Shown piece after piece: positions 16,891 through 24,877 of a DNA stretch of 64,000 bases. Location: positions 14,965 through 78,964 of the forward strand of contig JBKPND010000011.1 of the NCBI GenBank assembly GCA_046732465.1, read 5' to 3'. The position numbers and the translations under genes are program-made. The notes under the pieces were generated by a model that was given only the letters and a program-made list of their open reading frames with translations, searched no databases and had not been told where the DNA came from. This DNA is from DASUPK01 sp046732465 (GTDB taxonomy: Bacteria > Actinomycetota > Thermoleophilia > Solirubrobacterales > 70-9). Within the stretch, counting starts at the first letter, position 1, and each line of letters opens with the position of its first letter.

Positions 16891-17364
16891 AGACCCCGGC
16901 TCTCCCTTGAACGGGCCCTCGATCTCCTCGGTGATCCAGCCGCCGTAGTAGGCGCCGGGCTGCGGCCCCACCAGCTCGTCATCGAGGTAAGCGGCGTCCA
17001 CTCGCCTCGCGTAGAAGGCCAGGTGATCGGTGAGCTGCTCGAAGCGCGGCTTCGGCTTCGGATAGAACCAGGCGACCCTATTGGCCCGCTTGCCGCCGGC
17101 CTCGGCGTGGACGTAGGAGGCCGTTCCCTTCCACTCGCAGTAGGTGTGGGCGTCATCGCCCGCCTCGATCAGCACGTCCTCCCGGACGTCCTCGCGCGGG
17201 ATGTAGATCGTCGGAGGGCTGGCCGTCTCGAGCACCCGCAGCGCCCGGTCGCTCTCGGCGATGGTCTCGCCCCCGAGGACGATCCGAACATGACGGTCGA
17301 CCGGCTCCACCCGTGGTGGGCGCGGGTAGTCCCAGACGGATTCCTTGGCTCTCTGCGTCTTCAT
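16879..17364 (-). CDS. DUF427 family protein
   Basis: 161 residues from ATG 17364; an upstream ATG at 17388 is possible. The segment 'VWDYPRPPRVEP' followed by 'VRIVLGGETIAESDRALRVLET', 'IYIPREDV' and 'TYCEWKGTASYVH' is characteristic of DUF427, a small beta-rich domain of unknown function widespread in actinobacteria and fungi. Usual family length is 90-160, with the C-terminal 'AYLDDELVGPQPGAYYGGWIT' also conserved. Divergent from recG across a 53-nt gap. No functional inference from context. Confidence 0.85.
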   Translation of the reverse strand: MKTQRAKESVWDYPRPPRVEPVDRHVRIVLGGETIAESDRALRVLETASPPTIYIPREDVREDVLIEAGDDAHTYCEWKGTASYVHAEAGGKRANRVAWFYPKPKPRFEQLTDHLAFYARRVDAAYLDDELVGPQPGAYYGGWITEEIEGPFKGEPGSEGW

Positions 17365-17401
17365 CTTCAGCGGTCCCGCGGGGTGCATCCAACGTTACGC
17401 C

Positions 17402-17407
17402 TAGCCT
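17402..17407 (+). promoter_or_regulatory. Putative -10 box (TAGCCT) of recG
   Basis: TAGCCT ends 10 nt before the recG ATG. Confidence 0.4.
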
Positions 17408-17417
17408 CTGTCCGGCT

Positions 17418-19610
17418 ATGGAAGCGGCCACCGAACGCGCTCCGGAGCCCGCGGGTGCGTACGCGCCACGCGCGCTCGGGAGCGGCGAGCCGCTCGATCG
17501 CGAGCGGCTCCTCGATGCGCCGCTGAAGACCCTGCCGCGTCCCTCGATCCTCGATGCGCCGATCACCAAGCTGCGCGGGGCCGGCCCGAAGCTCGCCGCC
17601 GCCGCGGAGGAGATGGGGATTTCGAGCCTCGGTGATCTGCTCCGCCACCTCCCGCACAGCTACCGCGACCGGGCCGAGCCGGTGCGCCTGGCGGAGCTCA
17701 GGCTGGGGGAGGAGGCAACGGTCGAGGTCGAGGTGGCCAGCGCCAGGGTCCGGCCGACCCGCCGCCGGCGGCTGACCATCCTCGAGGCGCAGGTCTCCGA
17801 CGCGAGCGGGAAGGCGAAGGCGATCTGGTTCAACCGCGCCTGGCTCGCGGATCGCCTGCAGCCCGGTACCCGCCTCCTGGTGCATGGCAAGCTCGAGAAG
17901 CGCGGCTTCACCGTCGCCGAGCACGAATTCCTCGATTCCTCCGATCAGGCGGGTCTGCACACGACGGGGATCGTCCCGGTACATCCAGCCACCGAGAAGC
18001 TGCGGCCGCAGCGCATCCGCGAGTGGGCCTGGCAGGCGCTGCCCCAGACTCGGCACGCGGTCGAGCCGGTGCCCGGCCGGCTCCGCCGGGAGCTCCGCTT
18101 CGCGAGCTCCCAGGACGCCCTGGTCGCCTCGCACTTCCCGGCGGACGAACACGCGGCAGAGGCCGCCCGGGAGCGGCTCGCCTTCGAGGAGCTCTTCCTC
18201 TACCAGGCGGCGCTGGTCACGCGCCGCGGGCGGCGGGTGGCGGGAGATCGGGGGATCGCACTGCCGGATGCTGGGGCACAGGTCAGGACCTGGCTCGAAT
18301 CGCTGCCCTTCGAGCTCACCGGCGATCAGCGCCGGGCGATCGACGAGATCGACGAGGACCTGGGCCGGGCACAGCCGATGCAACGGCTGCTGATGGGCGA
18401 GGTCGGCAGCGGCAAGACCGTCGTCTGCGTCTACGCGATGCTGCGCGCGATCGAGGCCGGTCATCAAGCGGCGTTGATGGCTCCCACCGAGACGCTCGCC
18501 GAGCAGCACTTCCGGACGCTGGAGACATTGCTGGCGAGCGAACCCGTGCCCGCCACGCTGCTCACCTCGGCCACCCCTGCCACCCGGCGCCGCGAGCTGC
18601 TCGATTCGCTGGCGGCCGGCCAGCCCCAGCTGGTGGTCGGCACCCACGCCCTGATCGAGGACGCGGTCGAGTTCTCCTCGCTCGCGGTGGCAGTCGTGGA
18701 CGAGCAGCACCGCTTCGGCGTCCGCCAGCGCTCGGCACTCGACGCGAAGGGGCCGGGCAAGCGACTGCCGCACGTCCTCCACATGACCGCGACCCCGATC
18801 CCGCGGACCCTCTCGCTCACCGCCTACGGCGACCTCGACACCACCGCGCTGCACGAGCTGCCCGCCGGCCGACAACCGATCACGACCCGCGTGGTCGACG
18901 AGGAGAGCCGTCCCGCCGCATATGACTTCATCCGGGCGCGGCTGGGGGAGGGGCGCCAGGCGTTCGTCGTCTGCCCGCTGGTCGCCGATTCCGAGGCGGT
19001 GCAGGCCAAGGCCGCCGATGCCGAGGCGAAGCGACTCGCGGCCACGGAGTTCCGCGACTTCCGCGTCGCTCTCTTGCACGGCCAGATGTCCTCGGAGCAG
19101 AAGGCGGGAGCGATGGATGCCTTCGCCTCCGGCGTGGCCGACGTCCTGGTGGCGACGACCGTGGTCGAGGTCGGGATCGACGTCCCCAACGCGACGGTGA
19201 TGCTGGTCGAAGGGGCCGAGCGGTTCGGGCTCTCGCAGCTCCACCAGCTCCGGGGCCGGGTCGGGCGAGGCGAGCATTCCTCCTTCTGCATCCTCTTCGG
19301 CGACCCGGAGTCCGACGCGGCGCGGGCGCGGCTCGAGGCGATCGCGAGACAGGGCGATGGCTTCGCCCTGGCGGAGGTCGACCTCTCGATTCGAGGCGAG
19401 GGCGAGATCCTCGGCACCCGCCAGCACGGCCTGCCGCGCTTTCGCGCCGCCACGCTGCCCGAGGACACCGGACTGCTGCTGGAGGCGCGTCGCCGCGTGC
19501 TCGAGCTGCGCCAGCGGCACGGGTCGCTCGAGGCGGGCTCCCTGGGCCCGCTGATGGACGAGGCGCGGCGCCGCTTCGGGGACGAGCGGCGCGATCAGAT
19601 CGCCGCGTAG
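17418..19610 (+). CDS. recG: ATP-dependent DNA helicase RecG
   Basis: Branch-migrating helicase that reverses stalled forks and processes Holliday junctions. 730 residues. The N-terminal wedge/OB domain includes 'LPHSYRDRAEPVRLAEL'. The helicase core has Walker A 'LLMGEVGSGKTVV', the DEQH box in 'DEQHRFGVRQR', 'MTATPIPRTLSLTAYGD', and the C-terminal 'TTVVEVGIDVPNATVM' and 'QLHQLRGRVGRG'. A 45-residue extension precedes the conserved core. ATG 17418 is supported by the TAGCCT box and lack of homology upstream. Stop TAG overlaps the GTG start of rsmD by one base. Confidence 0.95.
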   Translation: MEAATERAPEPAGAYAPRALGSGEPLDRERLLDAPLKTLPRPSILDAPITKLRGAGPKLAAAAEEMGISSLGDLLRHLPHSYRDRAEPVRLAELRLGEEATVEVEVASARVRPTRRRRLTILEAQVSDASGKAKAIWFNRAWLADRLQPGTRLLVHGKLEKRGFTVAEHEFLDSSDQAGLHTTGIVPVHPATEKLRPQRIREWAWQALPQTRHAVEPVPGRLRRELRFASSQDALVASHFPADEHAAEAARERLAFEELFLYQAALVTRRGRRVAGDRGIALPDAGAQVRTWLESLPFELTGDQRRAIDEIDEDLGRAQPMQRLLMGEVGSGKTVVCVYAMLRAIEAGHQAALMAPTETLAEQHFRTLETLLASEPVPATLLTSATPATRRRELLDSLAAGQPQLVVGTHALIEDAVEFSSLAVAVVDEQHRFGVRQRSALDAKGPGKRLPHVLHMTATPIPRTLSLTAYGDLDTTALHELPAGRQPITTRVVDEESRPAAYDFIRARLGEGRQAFVVCPLVADSEAVQAKAADAEAKRLAATEFRDFRVALLHGQMSSEQKAGAMDAFASGVADVLVATTVVEVGIDVPNATVMLVEGAERFGLSQLHQLRGRVGRGEHSSFCILFGDPESDAARARLEAIARQGDGFALAEVDLSIRGEGEILGTRQHGLPRFRAATLPEDTGLLLEARRRVLELRQRHGSLEAGSLGPLMDEARRRFGDERRDQIAA

Positions 19611-20140
19611 TGGCGGAAATCCGAGTCACCGGCGGGGAGCTGCGCGGCCGCCGCCTCTACGTGCCGAAGAGCGGGGTGCGACCCACCACTGGGAAGGTTC
19701 GCGAGGCGATCTTCTCGATGCTCGGCAGCGTCGAGGATGCCAGGGTGCTCGACCTGTTCTGCGGCAGCGGGGCCCTCGGCATCGAGGCGCTCTCGCGGGG
19801 GGCGGCCGAGGCGGCTCTGGTCGACACCCGTCCGGCGCCGGCGCGCAGGAATGTGGATGACCTGGAGCTGGGGGACCGGGCCCGGGTCGTCCGGGCGGAC
19901 GCGATCAGGTTCCTGAAGCGAGCCGAGCCGGGATCCTTCGATCTCGTGCTCTGCGACCCGCCCTATAGACTCGCCGACCGCCTTGGAGCCGATCTCGTCC
20001 AGCTCACCCCCGGCGTGCTCGCCGCAGGCGGCCGCGTGATGGTGGAGACCTCACCGCAGCGGCCGCTACCCCTCGAGCTGCCCGTTCTGACGGAACGCGC
20101 CTACGGCGACACGATGATCAGAATTCACGCCGATGAGTGA
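19610..20140 (+). CDS. rsmD: 16S rRNA (guanine966-N2)-methyltransferase
   Basis: Methylates 16S rRNA in the small subunit. 176 residues from GTG sharing a base with the recG stop (TAGTG). SAM-binding motif 'LDLFCGSGALGIEALSRGA' and catalytic 'CDPPY' are present; the N-terminal 'RVTGGELRGRRLYVPK' with 'RPTTGKVREAIFSML' is diagnostic for RsmD. Overlaps coaD by 8 nt; rsmD-coaD is a widely conserved pair. Confidence 0.94.
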   Translation: MAEIRVTGGELRGRRLYVPKSGVRPTTGKVREAIFSMLGSVEDARVLDLFCGSGALGIEALSRGAAEAALVDTRPAPARRNVDDLELGDRARVVRADAIRFLKRAEPGSFDLVLCDPPYRLADRLGADLVQLTPGVLAAGGRVMVETSPQRPLPLELPVLTERAYGDTMIRIHADE

Positions 20141-20633
20141 CGAGAACCCCCGCATCGCGGTATGCCCGGGGAGCTATGACCCGGTCACCAATGGCCACCT
20201 GGACGTCATCACCCGGGCCGCCAGGGTGTTCGACAAGGTTGTCGTAGGTGTCGTCAACAACCCAGTGCGCAAGCAGGAGACGCTGTTCACGGCTGAGGAG
20301 CGCAAGGCGTTCATCGAGGATGCCACCGCCGAGCTCGGGAACGTCGAGGTCGGCGTGATGACCAACCTCCTGGTCGAGTTCGCGCGCGAAAACAACGCCA
20401 CGGCGATCATCAAGGGGCTGCGGGCGATCTCCGACTTCGAGTACGAGTTCGAGATGAATCAGCTCAACCGCAAGCTCGCCGCGGAGATCGAGTCGATGTA
20501 CATCTTCGCCTCGGCCAACTACAGCTTCCTTTCCTCGACCGGGGTGAAGGAGATCGCGACGTTCGGCGGCGACGTGGGCGATCTGGTCCCGGGCCCGGTT
20601 GCAAAAGCGCTTGCGGAACGTCTCTCGCGCTGA
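20133..20633 (+). CDS. coaD: Phosphopantetheine adenylyltransferase
   Basis: Adenylates 4'-phosphopantetheine to dephospho-CoA, the fourth step of coenzyme A synthesis. 166 residues, normal length. Nucleotidyltransferase motif 'GSYDPVTNGHLDVI' (TxGH-type), 'AIIKGLRAISDFEYEFEMN' and the C-terminal 'SSTGVKEIATFGGDVGDLV' are all present. Overlaps rsmD by 8 nt, suggesting coupled translation. Confidence 0.96.
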   Translation: MSDENPRIAVCPGSYDPVTNGHLDVITRAARVFDKVVVGVVNNPVRKQETLFTAEERKAFIEDATAELGNVEVGVMTNLLVEFARENNATAIIKGLRAISDFEYEFEMNQLNRKLAAEIESMYIFASANYSFLSSTGVKEIATFGGDVGDLVPGPVAKALAERLSR

Positions 20634-20714
20634 TTCTCCGTGCGTGGGGGGTGGGCGGACGCTTGCAGATCGGCGAAGAAGCGCCGCCCGGAACCGACGA
20701 GTTTGCGCGATGCG

Positions 20715-20720
20715 TAAGCT
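20715..20720 (+). promoter_or_regulatory. Putative -10 box (TAAGCT) of sepIVA-like gene
   Basis: TAAGCT ends 12 nt before the ATG; no ribosome site is visible. Confidence 0.3.
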
Positions 20721-20732
20721 TTAGCGACCTCA

Positions 20733-21200
20733 ATGGACGTTCTAGTACTGATCGACAAGCTCGACGACCTGGTCCACAACGCGCGGCCCGTGCCGCTTAC
20801 GGATCAGGTGCGCGTCGACCGTGAGGAGATTTACGACCTCCTCGACCAGATGCGCGCCACGATCCCCGAGGAGATCAAGCAGGCACGTTGGATCGTCAAG
20901 GAGCGCCAGGAGATGCTGGCCGAGGCCAAGCGTGAGGCCGAGCGGATCGTCAAGGAGGCCCGCGAGCAGCAGGCCCGCCTCGTCGCGAACGAGGAGATCA
21001 CCCGCCAGGCCGAGCGCGCCGCCGAGGAGATCGTGGAGGAGGCGAGGGAGCGCGAGCGGGAGATCCGGCTCGGCGCCGAGGACTACGCCGACGACATCCT
21101 CTCGACGCTCGAGGTCAATCTCCAGAAGTTCCTGCAGGCGGTGCAGCGCGGTCGCGACCGGCTCCAGGGCCGCGAGCGCGAGCCTTCCGAGATCGGTTAG
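20733..21200 (+). CDS. sepIVA: SepIVA-like coiled-coil protein
   Basis: 155 residues, almost entirely helical and rich in Glu, Arg and Ala. The N-terminal 'IDKLDDLVHNARPVPLT' with 'DREEIYDLLDQMRATIPEEIKQA' and the C-terminal 'YADDILSTLEVNLQKFLQAVQRGRDRL' follow the ends of mycobacterial SepIVA, a DivIVA-related septum/cell-wall regulator; the central coiled coil is about 90 residues shorter. Such proteins are often mislabelled as ATP synthase subunit B because of their charged helices. In related genomes it lies near coaD, DUF177 and rpmF; here DUF177 is 4.2 kb away. Symbol assigned by similarity of ends only. Confidence 0.65.
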   Translation: MDVLVLIDKLDDLVHNARPVPLTDQVRVDREEIYDLLDQMRATIPEEIKQARWIVKERQEMLAEAKREAERIVKEAREQQARLVANEEITRQAERAAEEIVEEAREREREIRLGAEDYADDILSTLEVNLQKFLQAVQRGRDRLQGREREPSEIG

Positions 21201-21989
21201 CTAGCTCGCCGCCGCGGGCGGCTGCTGCATCTGGTCGAGCACGTCCTTGAGGGGCGTGTCGGGCACCTGAATCGGTCCGCGCGTTGGACGGTCCAGATCG
21301 GCAATGACGAAGAGCAGCATCGTCACGAGCAGGGCCGCCAGCGATACCGCTAGGACGCCCCTCCCGACGATCGCGAGATAGGCGGCGAGCAGTCCGAGTG
21401 CGAGTGCCGCACCGAGCACCTCGAGGAACAACACCGCGTTCGGCACCCGGTTGTTGAGGCCCGCGACGCGCGTGGCCTGGGCGTCGATCATCTCGTTCAG
21501 CGTTTCCTCGTAGAGCCGGGGAGCGCTATCGACGGGCCTGAGTGCGAGCGCCTCTCCGTTCAGGGCCCAGAGGCGGCGTTGAATCTCCTTCTCTCTGTCC
21601 GCGACGGCGACCTCCGGGTCGCTGCCGGGAATGAAGTTCGTCAGGTTGACCGCGCTCGCGGTGTAGGTCTTCAGCAGGGCGAGCGACTTGCTCCGCATGG
21701 GCTCGGGGAGCGTCTGCGCCCGCAGGTAGGTCGTGCCGATCGTGTTCGCCTCGTCCACCACGGCGTCGCGCCGGTTCTCGTACCGCGTGACCGCGAGGGA
21801 AAGGCCGAAAGCGAGGATCAGCCCGACCACTCCCAGGAGCGCGGCCTGCAGGACGCCGAACGGCTCCTTCAAGGTGTCCGACAGATGGCGCACGCGGTGC
21901 CCGAGGAAGACGCCCAGCGCCGTGGCGCCCAGCACGGCCACGGCCAGTACGAGCGCCATCTCAAAGGTGCTGAGCCTGAAGAACCACAT
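21201..21989 (-). CDS. DUF4239 (bestrophin-like) membrane protein
   Basis: 262 residues from ATG 21989. Two N-terminal membrane segments ('FEMALVLAVAVLGATALGVFL' and 'GVLQAALLGVVGLILAFGLSL'), a long soluble helical region (about 75-195) and two C-terminal membrane segments. 'RYENRRDAVVDEANTIGTTYLRA' is the DUF4239 signature. Function unknown; the fold is compared to bestrophin channels. Stop is directly adjacent to the sepIVA stop (TAG then CTA, no gap). First of four genes that interrupt the usual sepIVA-DUF177 neighbourhood. Confidence 0.8.
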   Translation of the reverse strand: MWFFRLSTFEMALVLAVAVLGATALGVFLGHRVRHLSDTLKEPFGVLQAALLGVVGLILAFGLSLAVTRYENRRDAVVDEANTIGTTYLRAQTLPEPMRSKSLALLKTYTASAVNLTNFIPGSDPEVAVADREKEIQRRLWALNGEALALRPVDSAPRLYEETLNEMIDAQATRVAGLNNRVPNAVLFLEVLGAALALGLLAAYLAIVGRGVLAVSLAALLVTMLLFVIADLDRPTRGPIQVPDTPLKDVLDQMQQPPAAAS

Positions 21990-22039
21990 GCCGATGGACG
22001 CTAAGCGGCTATCCGGACGTTGGACCCTCCCTGCATCGG

Positions 22040-22651
22040 CTAGAGCAGCTCGACGCGCCCGGTCTCGATCTCGTAGACCGCTGCGACGACGCTGACCGTG
22101 CCCTCCTCCACCGCCGGACCGATGATCGGTCCCGTCTCGGCGATCTTCGCCGCCTGGGCGCGGGCGTTGGCCGCGACGCAGTCCGGCAGAGCGCGCTGAC
22201 CCGCCGGCAGCGACTCGACGGCGGGCACGACCGCATCGACCACGGGGCCGATGGCTCCGTATTCGTCGGGCGGGTAGACCCGGCTGCCGTCTGCGACGGC
22301 GATCGCGGCCTCGACCGCTCCGCAGTCCGTGTGCCCGAGCACCATCACCAGCTTCACGCCCAGAACGGCGACCGCGAACTCGGTGCTGCCCACCGTTCCC
22401 GTGTCGAGGGTGTTGCCGGCGACCTTGGAGACGAACAGGTTGCCGCGATCGAGATCGAAGGCGAGGGCCGTCGAGACGCGCGAGTCGGCGCAGGAGATGA
22501 TCGCCGCGAAGGGCCGCTGCCCCTCCCCGTGCCGCTCGCCAAGCGGTGAGAGGTTTCGCAGCTCCTGCCTTCCGGCTTGATGCCGCTCGTTGCCCGCCTG
22601 CAGTGCGGCGAGCGCAGCGCCCGGCGTCTCGGGGTATTTCTCGGTGTTCAT
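22040..22651 (-). CDS. Beta-class carbonic anhydrase
   Basis: Hydrates CO2 to bicarbonate using zinc. 203 residues from ATG 22651; an in-frame TTG at 22663 is less likely. Zinc ligands Cys54 (CADSR with the Asp56-Arg58 dyad), His107 and Cys110 (GHTDCGA) are all present. 'NLFVSKVAGNTLDT' and 'GSTEFAVAVLGVKLVMVLGH' are typical. It shares a 32-nt divergent promoter region with the kinase gene at 22684. A TACGTT box lies 10 nt before its ATG. Confidence 0.93.
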   Translation of the reverse strand: MNTEKYPETPGAALAALQAGNERHQAGRQELRNLSPLGERHGEGQRPFAAIISCADSRVSTALAFDLDRGNLFVSKVAGNTLDTGTVGSTEFAVAVLGVKLVMVLGHTDCGAVEAAIAVADGSRVYPPDEYGAIGPVVDAVVPAVESLPAGQRALPDCVAANARAQAAKIAETGPIIGPAVEEGTVSVVAAVYEIETGRVELL

Positions 22652-22661
22652 CGGGTCCGGC

Positions 22662-22667
22662 AACGTA
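22662..22667 (-). promoter_or_regulatory. Putative -10 box (TACGTT) of carbonic anhydrase gene
   Basis: TACGTT on the minus strand ends 10 nt before ATG 22651. Confidence 0.35.
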
Positions 22668-22671
22668 CAAC

Positions 22672-22677
22672 TAGGCT
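22672..22677 (+). promoter_or_regulatory. Putative -10 box (TAGGCT) of kinase pair
   Basis: TAGGCT ends 6 nt before ATG 22684. Confidence 0.4.
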
Positions 22678-22683
22678 CAGCGC

Positions 22684-23655
22684 ATGGAGGAGCTCGTTGC
22701 CGGTGTCCGTGAGGTTCTTGCCGAGCAGGGCATCGAGCCGGGTGAGGTGAAGCTGACGCGTATCCCGGGCGGGGCGTCGCGCGAGACCTGGCTGGCCGAG
22801 GGCGATGCGGGCGGCTGGGTGCTTCGCCGCGACCCGAAGGGCTCGGTCTCGCTGGTGCCGATGGCTGATGAGTTCGCGCTGATCGCCCGGGCCGCCGAGG
22901 CCGGCGCTCCGGTCCCCGAGCTGCTCGCCTTCGAGCCCGAGGGGGGCCGATTCGGCTCCCCCGGCTTCCTGATGGCTCACGTCGAGGGGACCTCGGTTGC
23001 TCCCCGGATCCTGCGCAAGCCCGAGTACGAGGCCGCCCGGGCTCGACTCACCGAGCAGCTCGCGGGGGCACTCGCCCGCATCCACTCGATCGATCCGGGA
23101 TCGCTGAACGGCGTCCTGCCCAACCCCGGCGAGGACCCGGCGCTCACCCAGATTGCGGAGTGGGAGCGCCAGCTCGACGAGATCGGCGAACCGCTGCCGG
23201 CGGTCGAGCTCGGACTGCGCTGGCTGCGGGCCAACGCGCCGGAGTCGGCGGAGCCGCGCCTGGTTCACGGCGACTTCCGGCTCGGGAACTTCATCGTGGA
23301 CGAGAACGGGCTCGCCGCGGTGATCGACTGGGAGCTCGCCCATCTCGGCGATCCGGCGGAGGACATCGGCTGGCTCTGCATCCGTTCCTGGCGGTTCGGC
23401 AACGACGACCGGCCGGTGGCGGGCGTCGGAGATCCGGACGAGTTCGCCGCCACCTACGAGTCGGCAGGCGGTGCGCCGGTCGACGGCGACCGGGTCCGGT
23501 ACTGGGAGGCGTTCGGGAACGTCAAGTGGGCCGTGATCTGCGCTCGCCAGGCAAACGACCACCTGACGGGCGTGCGGCGCAGCCACGAGCTGGCCTCCCT
23601 CGGACGGCGGGTCTGCGAGCCGGAGTGGGACCTCCTCCAGCTGGTGAATTCGTGA
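22684..23655 (+). CDS. APH-family phosphotransferase, LvaA/ACAD10-N-terminal type
   Basis: 323 residues with an aminoglycoside-phosphotransferase/choline-kinase fold: 'LTRIPGGASRETWLAE' (nucleotide loop), 'LVHGDFRLGNFIVD' (catalytic Asp) and 'VIDWELAHLGDPAEDIGWL' (metal Asp). This subtype is not an antibiotic kinase: it resembles the N-terminal kinase of human ACAD10/11 and Pseudomonas LvaA, which phosphorylates 4-hydroxyacyl-CoA. The next gene, overlapping by one base, encodes a small DUF6285 protein in the position of LvaB, the partner LvaA needs. I infer a hydroxyacyl-CoA kinase; substrate chain length cannot be read. Confidence 0.8.
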   Translation: MEELVAGVREVLAEQGIEPGEVKLTRIPGGASRETWLAEGDAGGWVLRRDPKGSVSLVPMADEFALIARAAEAGAPVPELLAFEPEGGRFGSPGFLMAHVEGTSVAPRILRKPEYEAARARLTEQLAGALARIHSIDPGSLNGVLPNPGEDPALTQIAEWERQLDEIGEPLPAVELGLRWLRANAPESAEPRLVHGDFRLGNFIVDENGLAAVIDWELAHLGDPAEDIGWLCIRSWRFGNDDRPVAGVGDPDEFAATYESAGGAPVDGDRVRYWEAFGNVKWAVICARQANDHLTGVRRSHELASLGRRVCEPEWDLLQLVNS

Positions 23656-24011
23656 TGCAGGACCGGCCGACCGCGGACGAGCTGCTCGACTCCGTCGCCG
23701 AGTATCTCTTCGGGGAGCTGCGACCCGAGGTGCCGCGAGAGCAGCGCTTCAAGGTCCTGGTCGCGGCGAACGTGTGCGCGGTGGTGGCGCGTGAGCTCAG
23801 GGCGGGGGAGGAGCCCGACCGCGAGGACCTGGCGCTCTTCGGGGAGCTGCTGGGGGAGGAGGTCGACGACGTCCACGCGGCGGCGGCCGAGCTGTCCGAG
23901 CGAATCCGCTCCGGCGACCTCGACGAACGGATCGATGAGCTGGCGCCGAGGCTCGAGGAGCACGTCAGGCGAAAGCTCGACATCGCGCGGCCCGGTTACG
24001 CGGACGACTAG
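23655..24011 (+). CDS. DUF6285 protein, LvaB-like partner of the kinase
   Basis: 118 residues from ATG overlapping the previous TGA (TGATG). 'MQDRPTADELLDSVAEYL' followed by 'EQRFKVLVAANVCAVVAREL' and the C-terminal 'LEEHVRRKLDIARPGYADD' are the family pattern. In Pseudomonas levulinate metabolism the equivalent small protein (LvaB) is required for the kinase LvaA to work; that equivalence here is inferred from gene order and family resemblance. Ends in CTAG shared with the convergent enoyl-CoA hydratase gene (4-nt overlap). Confidence 0.75.
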   Translation: MQDRPTADELLDSVAEYLFGELRPEVPREQRFKVLVAANVCAVVARELRAGEEPDREDLALFGELLGEEVDDVHAAAAELSERIRSGDLDERIDELAPRLEEHVRRKLDIARPGYADD

Positions 24012-24862
24012 AGCTCGGTCTCGTGGGCGCCGGCCCGGCCGGCGTCGATCTTCTCGTAGAAGTGCCCGAGCAGCTCCATCGTCTCGTCGGGATCGGCGCA
24101 GGTGTAGGCGTTCCAGGCCTCGGCCCTGAGCTGCTCGTCGAGGGTCTTTCCGACCGTGTCGAGGATCGTCTGCTTGGCGGAGCGGACAGCTCGCTGCGAG
24201 TTGCGGAGGATCTGACGGGCGACGGTCTCGGCCTCGTCCAGCAGCGTGTCGTGTTGGACCACCTTCGAGACCAGGTTCCACTCGAGCGCCTGGGCGGCGT
24301 CGATCGGCTCGGCGGTGAGCAGCATGTGCATAGCGACGCCGACCCCGGCGGCGTTGACGAGCCGCACGATGCCACCGTCGCCGTGATGGAAGCCGCGTCG
24401 GGCCTCGAAGGAGCCGAACATCGCGCGGTCGGAGGCGATCCGGATGTCGCAGGCGAGCGCGGTCTCAAAGCCGCCGGCGAGCGCCCAGCCGTTGATCGCG
24501 CCGATGATCGGCTTGTAGATCCGGTGCATCCCGCGGGTGAAGCCGTTCAGCCCGAGCTCGGCGATCTGCCGGAGGTCATCGGGCTTCTGCTCAGCGATGA
24601 TCGGCGGGATGTACTCCTTCAGGTCCGCGCCGGCGCAGAAGGCGTCCCCGGCTCCGGTGAGGATCGCGACGTCGACGGAGTCGTCCTCGGCGAAGTCGGC
24701 CCAGGCGCCGATCATCGCGCGGTGGACGTCGGGGCTCACCGCGTTGCGCGCCTCGGGCCGGTTGATCGTCACGTAGGCGATCCGGTCGCGCTTCTCGTAG
24801 AGGACCACCCCCTTGTCGGCCGACGGCGGCGGTCCGGGCCGCTCGGGGTTGTGGTGGGTCAT
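24008..24862 (-). CDS. Enoyl-CoA hydratase/isomerase family protein
   Basis: 284 residues, crotonase fold. 'INRPEARNAVSPDVHRAMIG', the oxyanion-hole sequences 'AFCAGADLKEY' and 'INGWALAGGFETALACDIRIAS' are present. The two catalytic Glu of classical hydratases are not clearly conserved ('EARRGFHHGDGG' in the second position), so the exact reaction could be hydration, isomerisation or another CoA chemistry. A 25-residue N-terminal tail precedes the domain. Convergent with the kinase pair, which also acts on acyl-CoA in my reading, so a shared acyl-CoA pathway is possible. Confidence 0.85.
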   Translation of the reverse strand: MTHHNPERPGPPPSADKGVVLYEKRDRIAYVTINRPEARNAVSPDVHRAMIGAWADFAEDDSVDVAILTGAGDAFCAGADLKEYIPPIIAEQKPDDLRQIAELGLNGFTRGMHRIYKPIIGAINGWALAGGFETALACDIRIASDRAMFGSFEARRGFHHGDGGIVRLVNAAGVGVAMHMLLTAEPIDAAQALEWNLVSKVVQHDTLLDEAETVARQILRNSQRAVRSAKQTILDTVGKTLDEQLRAEAWNAYTCADPDETMELLGHFYEKIDAGRAGAHETEL

Positions 24863-24877
24863 CTCTCCTCCTTCTGA

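Noticed and set aside
17367..19520. 717-codon open frame antisense to recG
   Set aside because: High-GC DNA leaves long open frames opposite real genes. It has no recognisable motif and runs opposite clear RecG motifs.
22684..23655. Aminoglycoside resistance kinase
   Set aside because: The subtype and the DUF6285 partner fit acyl-CoA kinases rather than antibiotic kinases.
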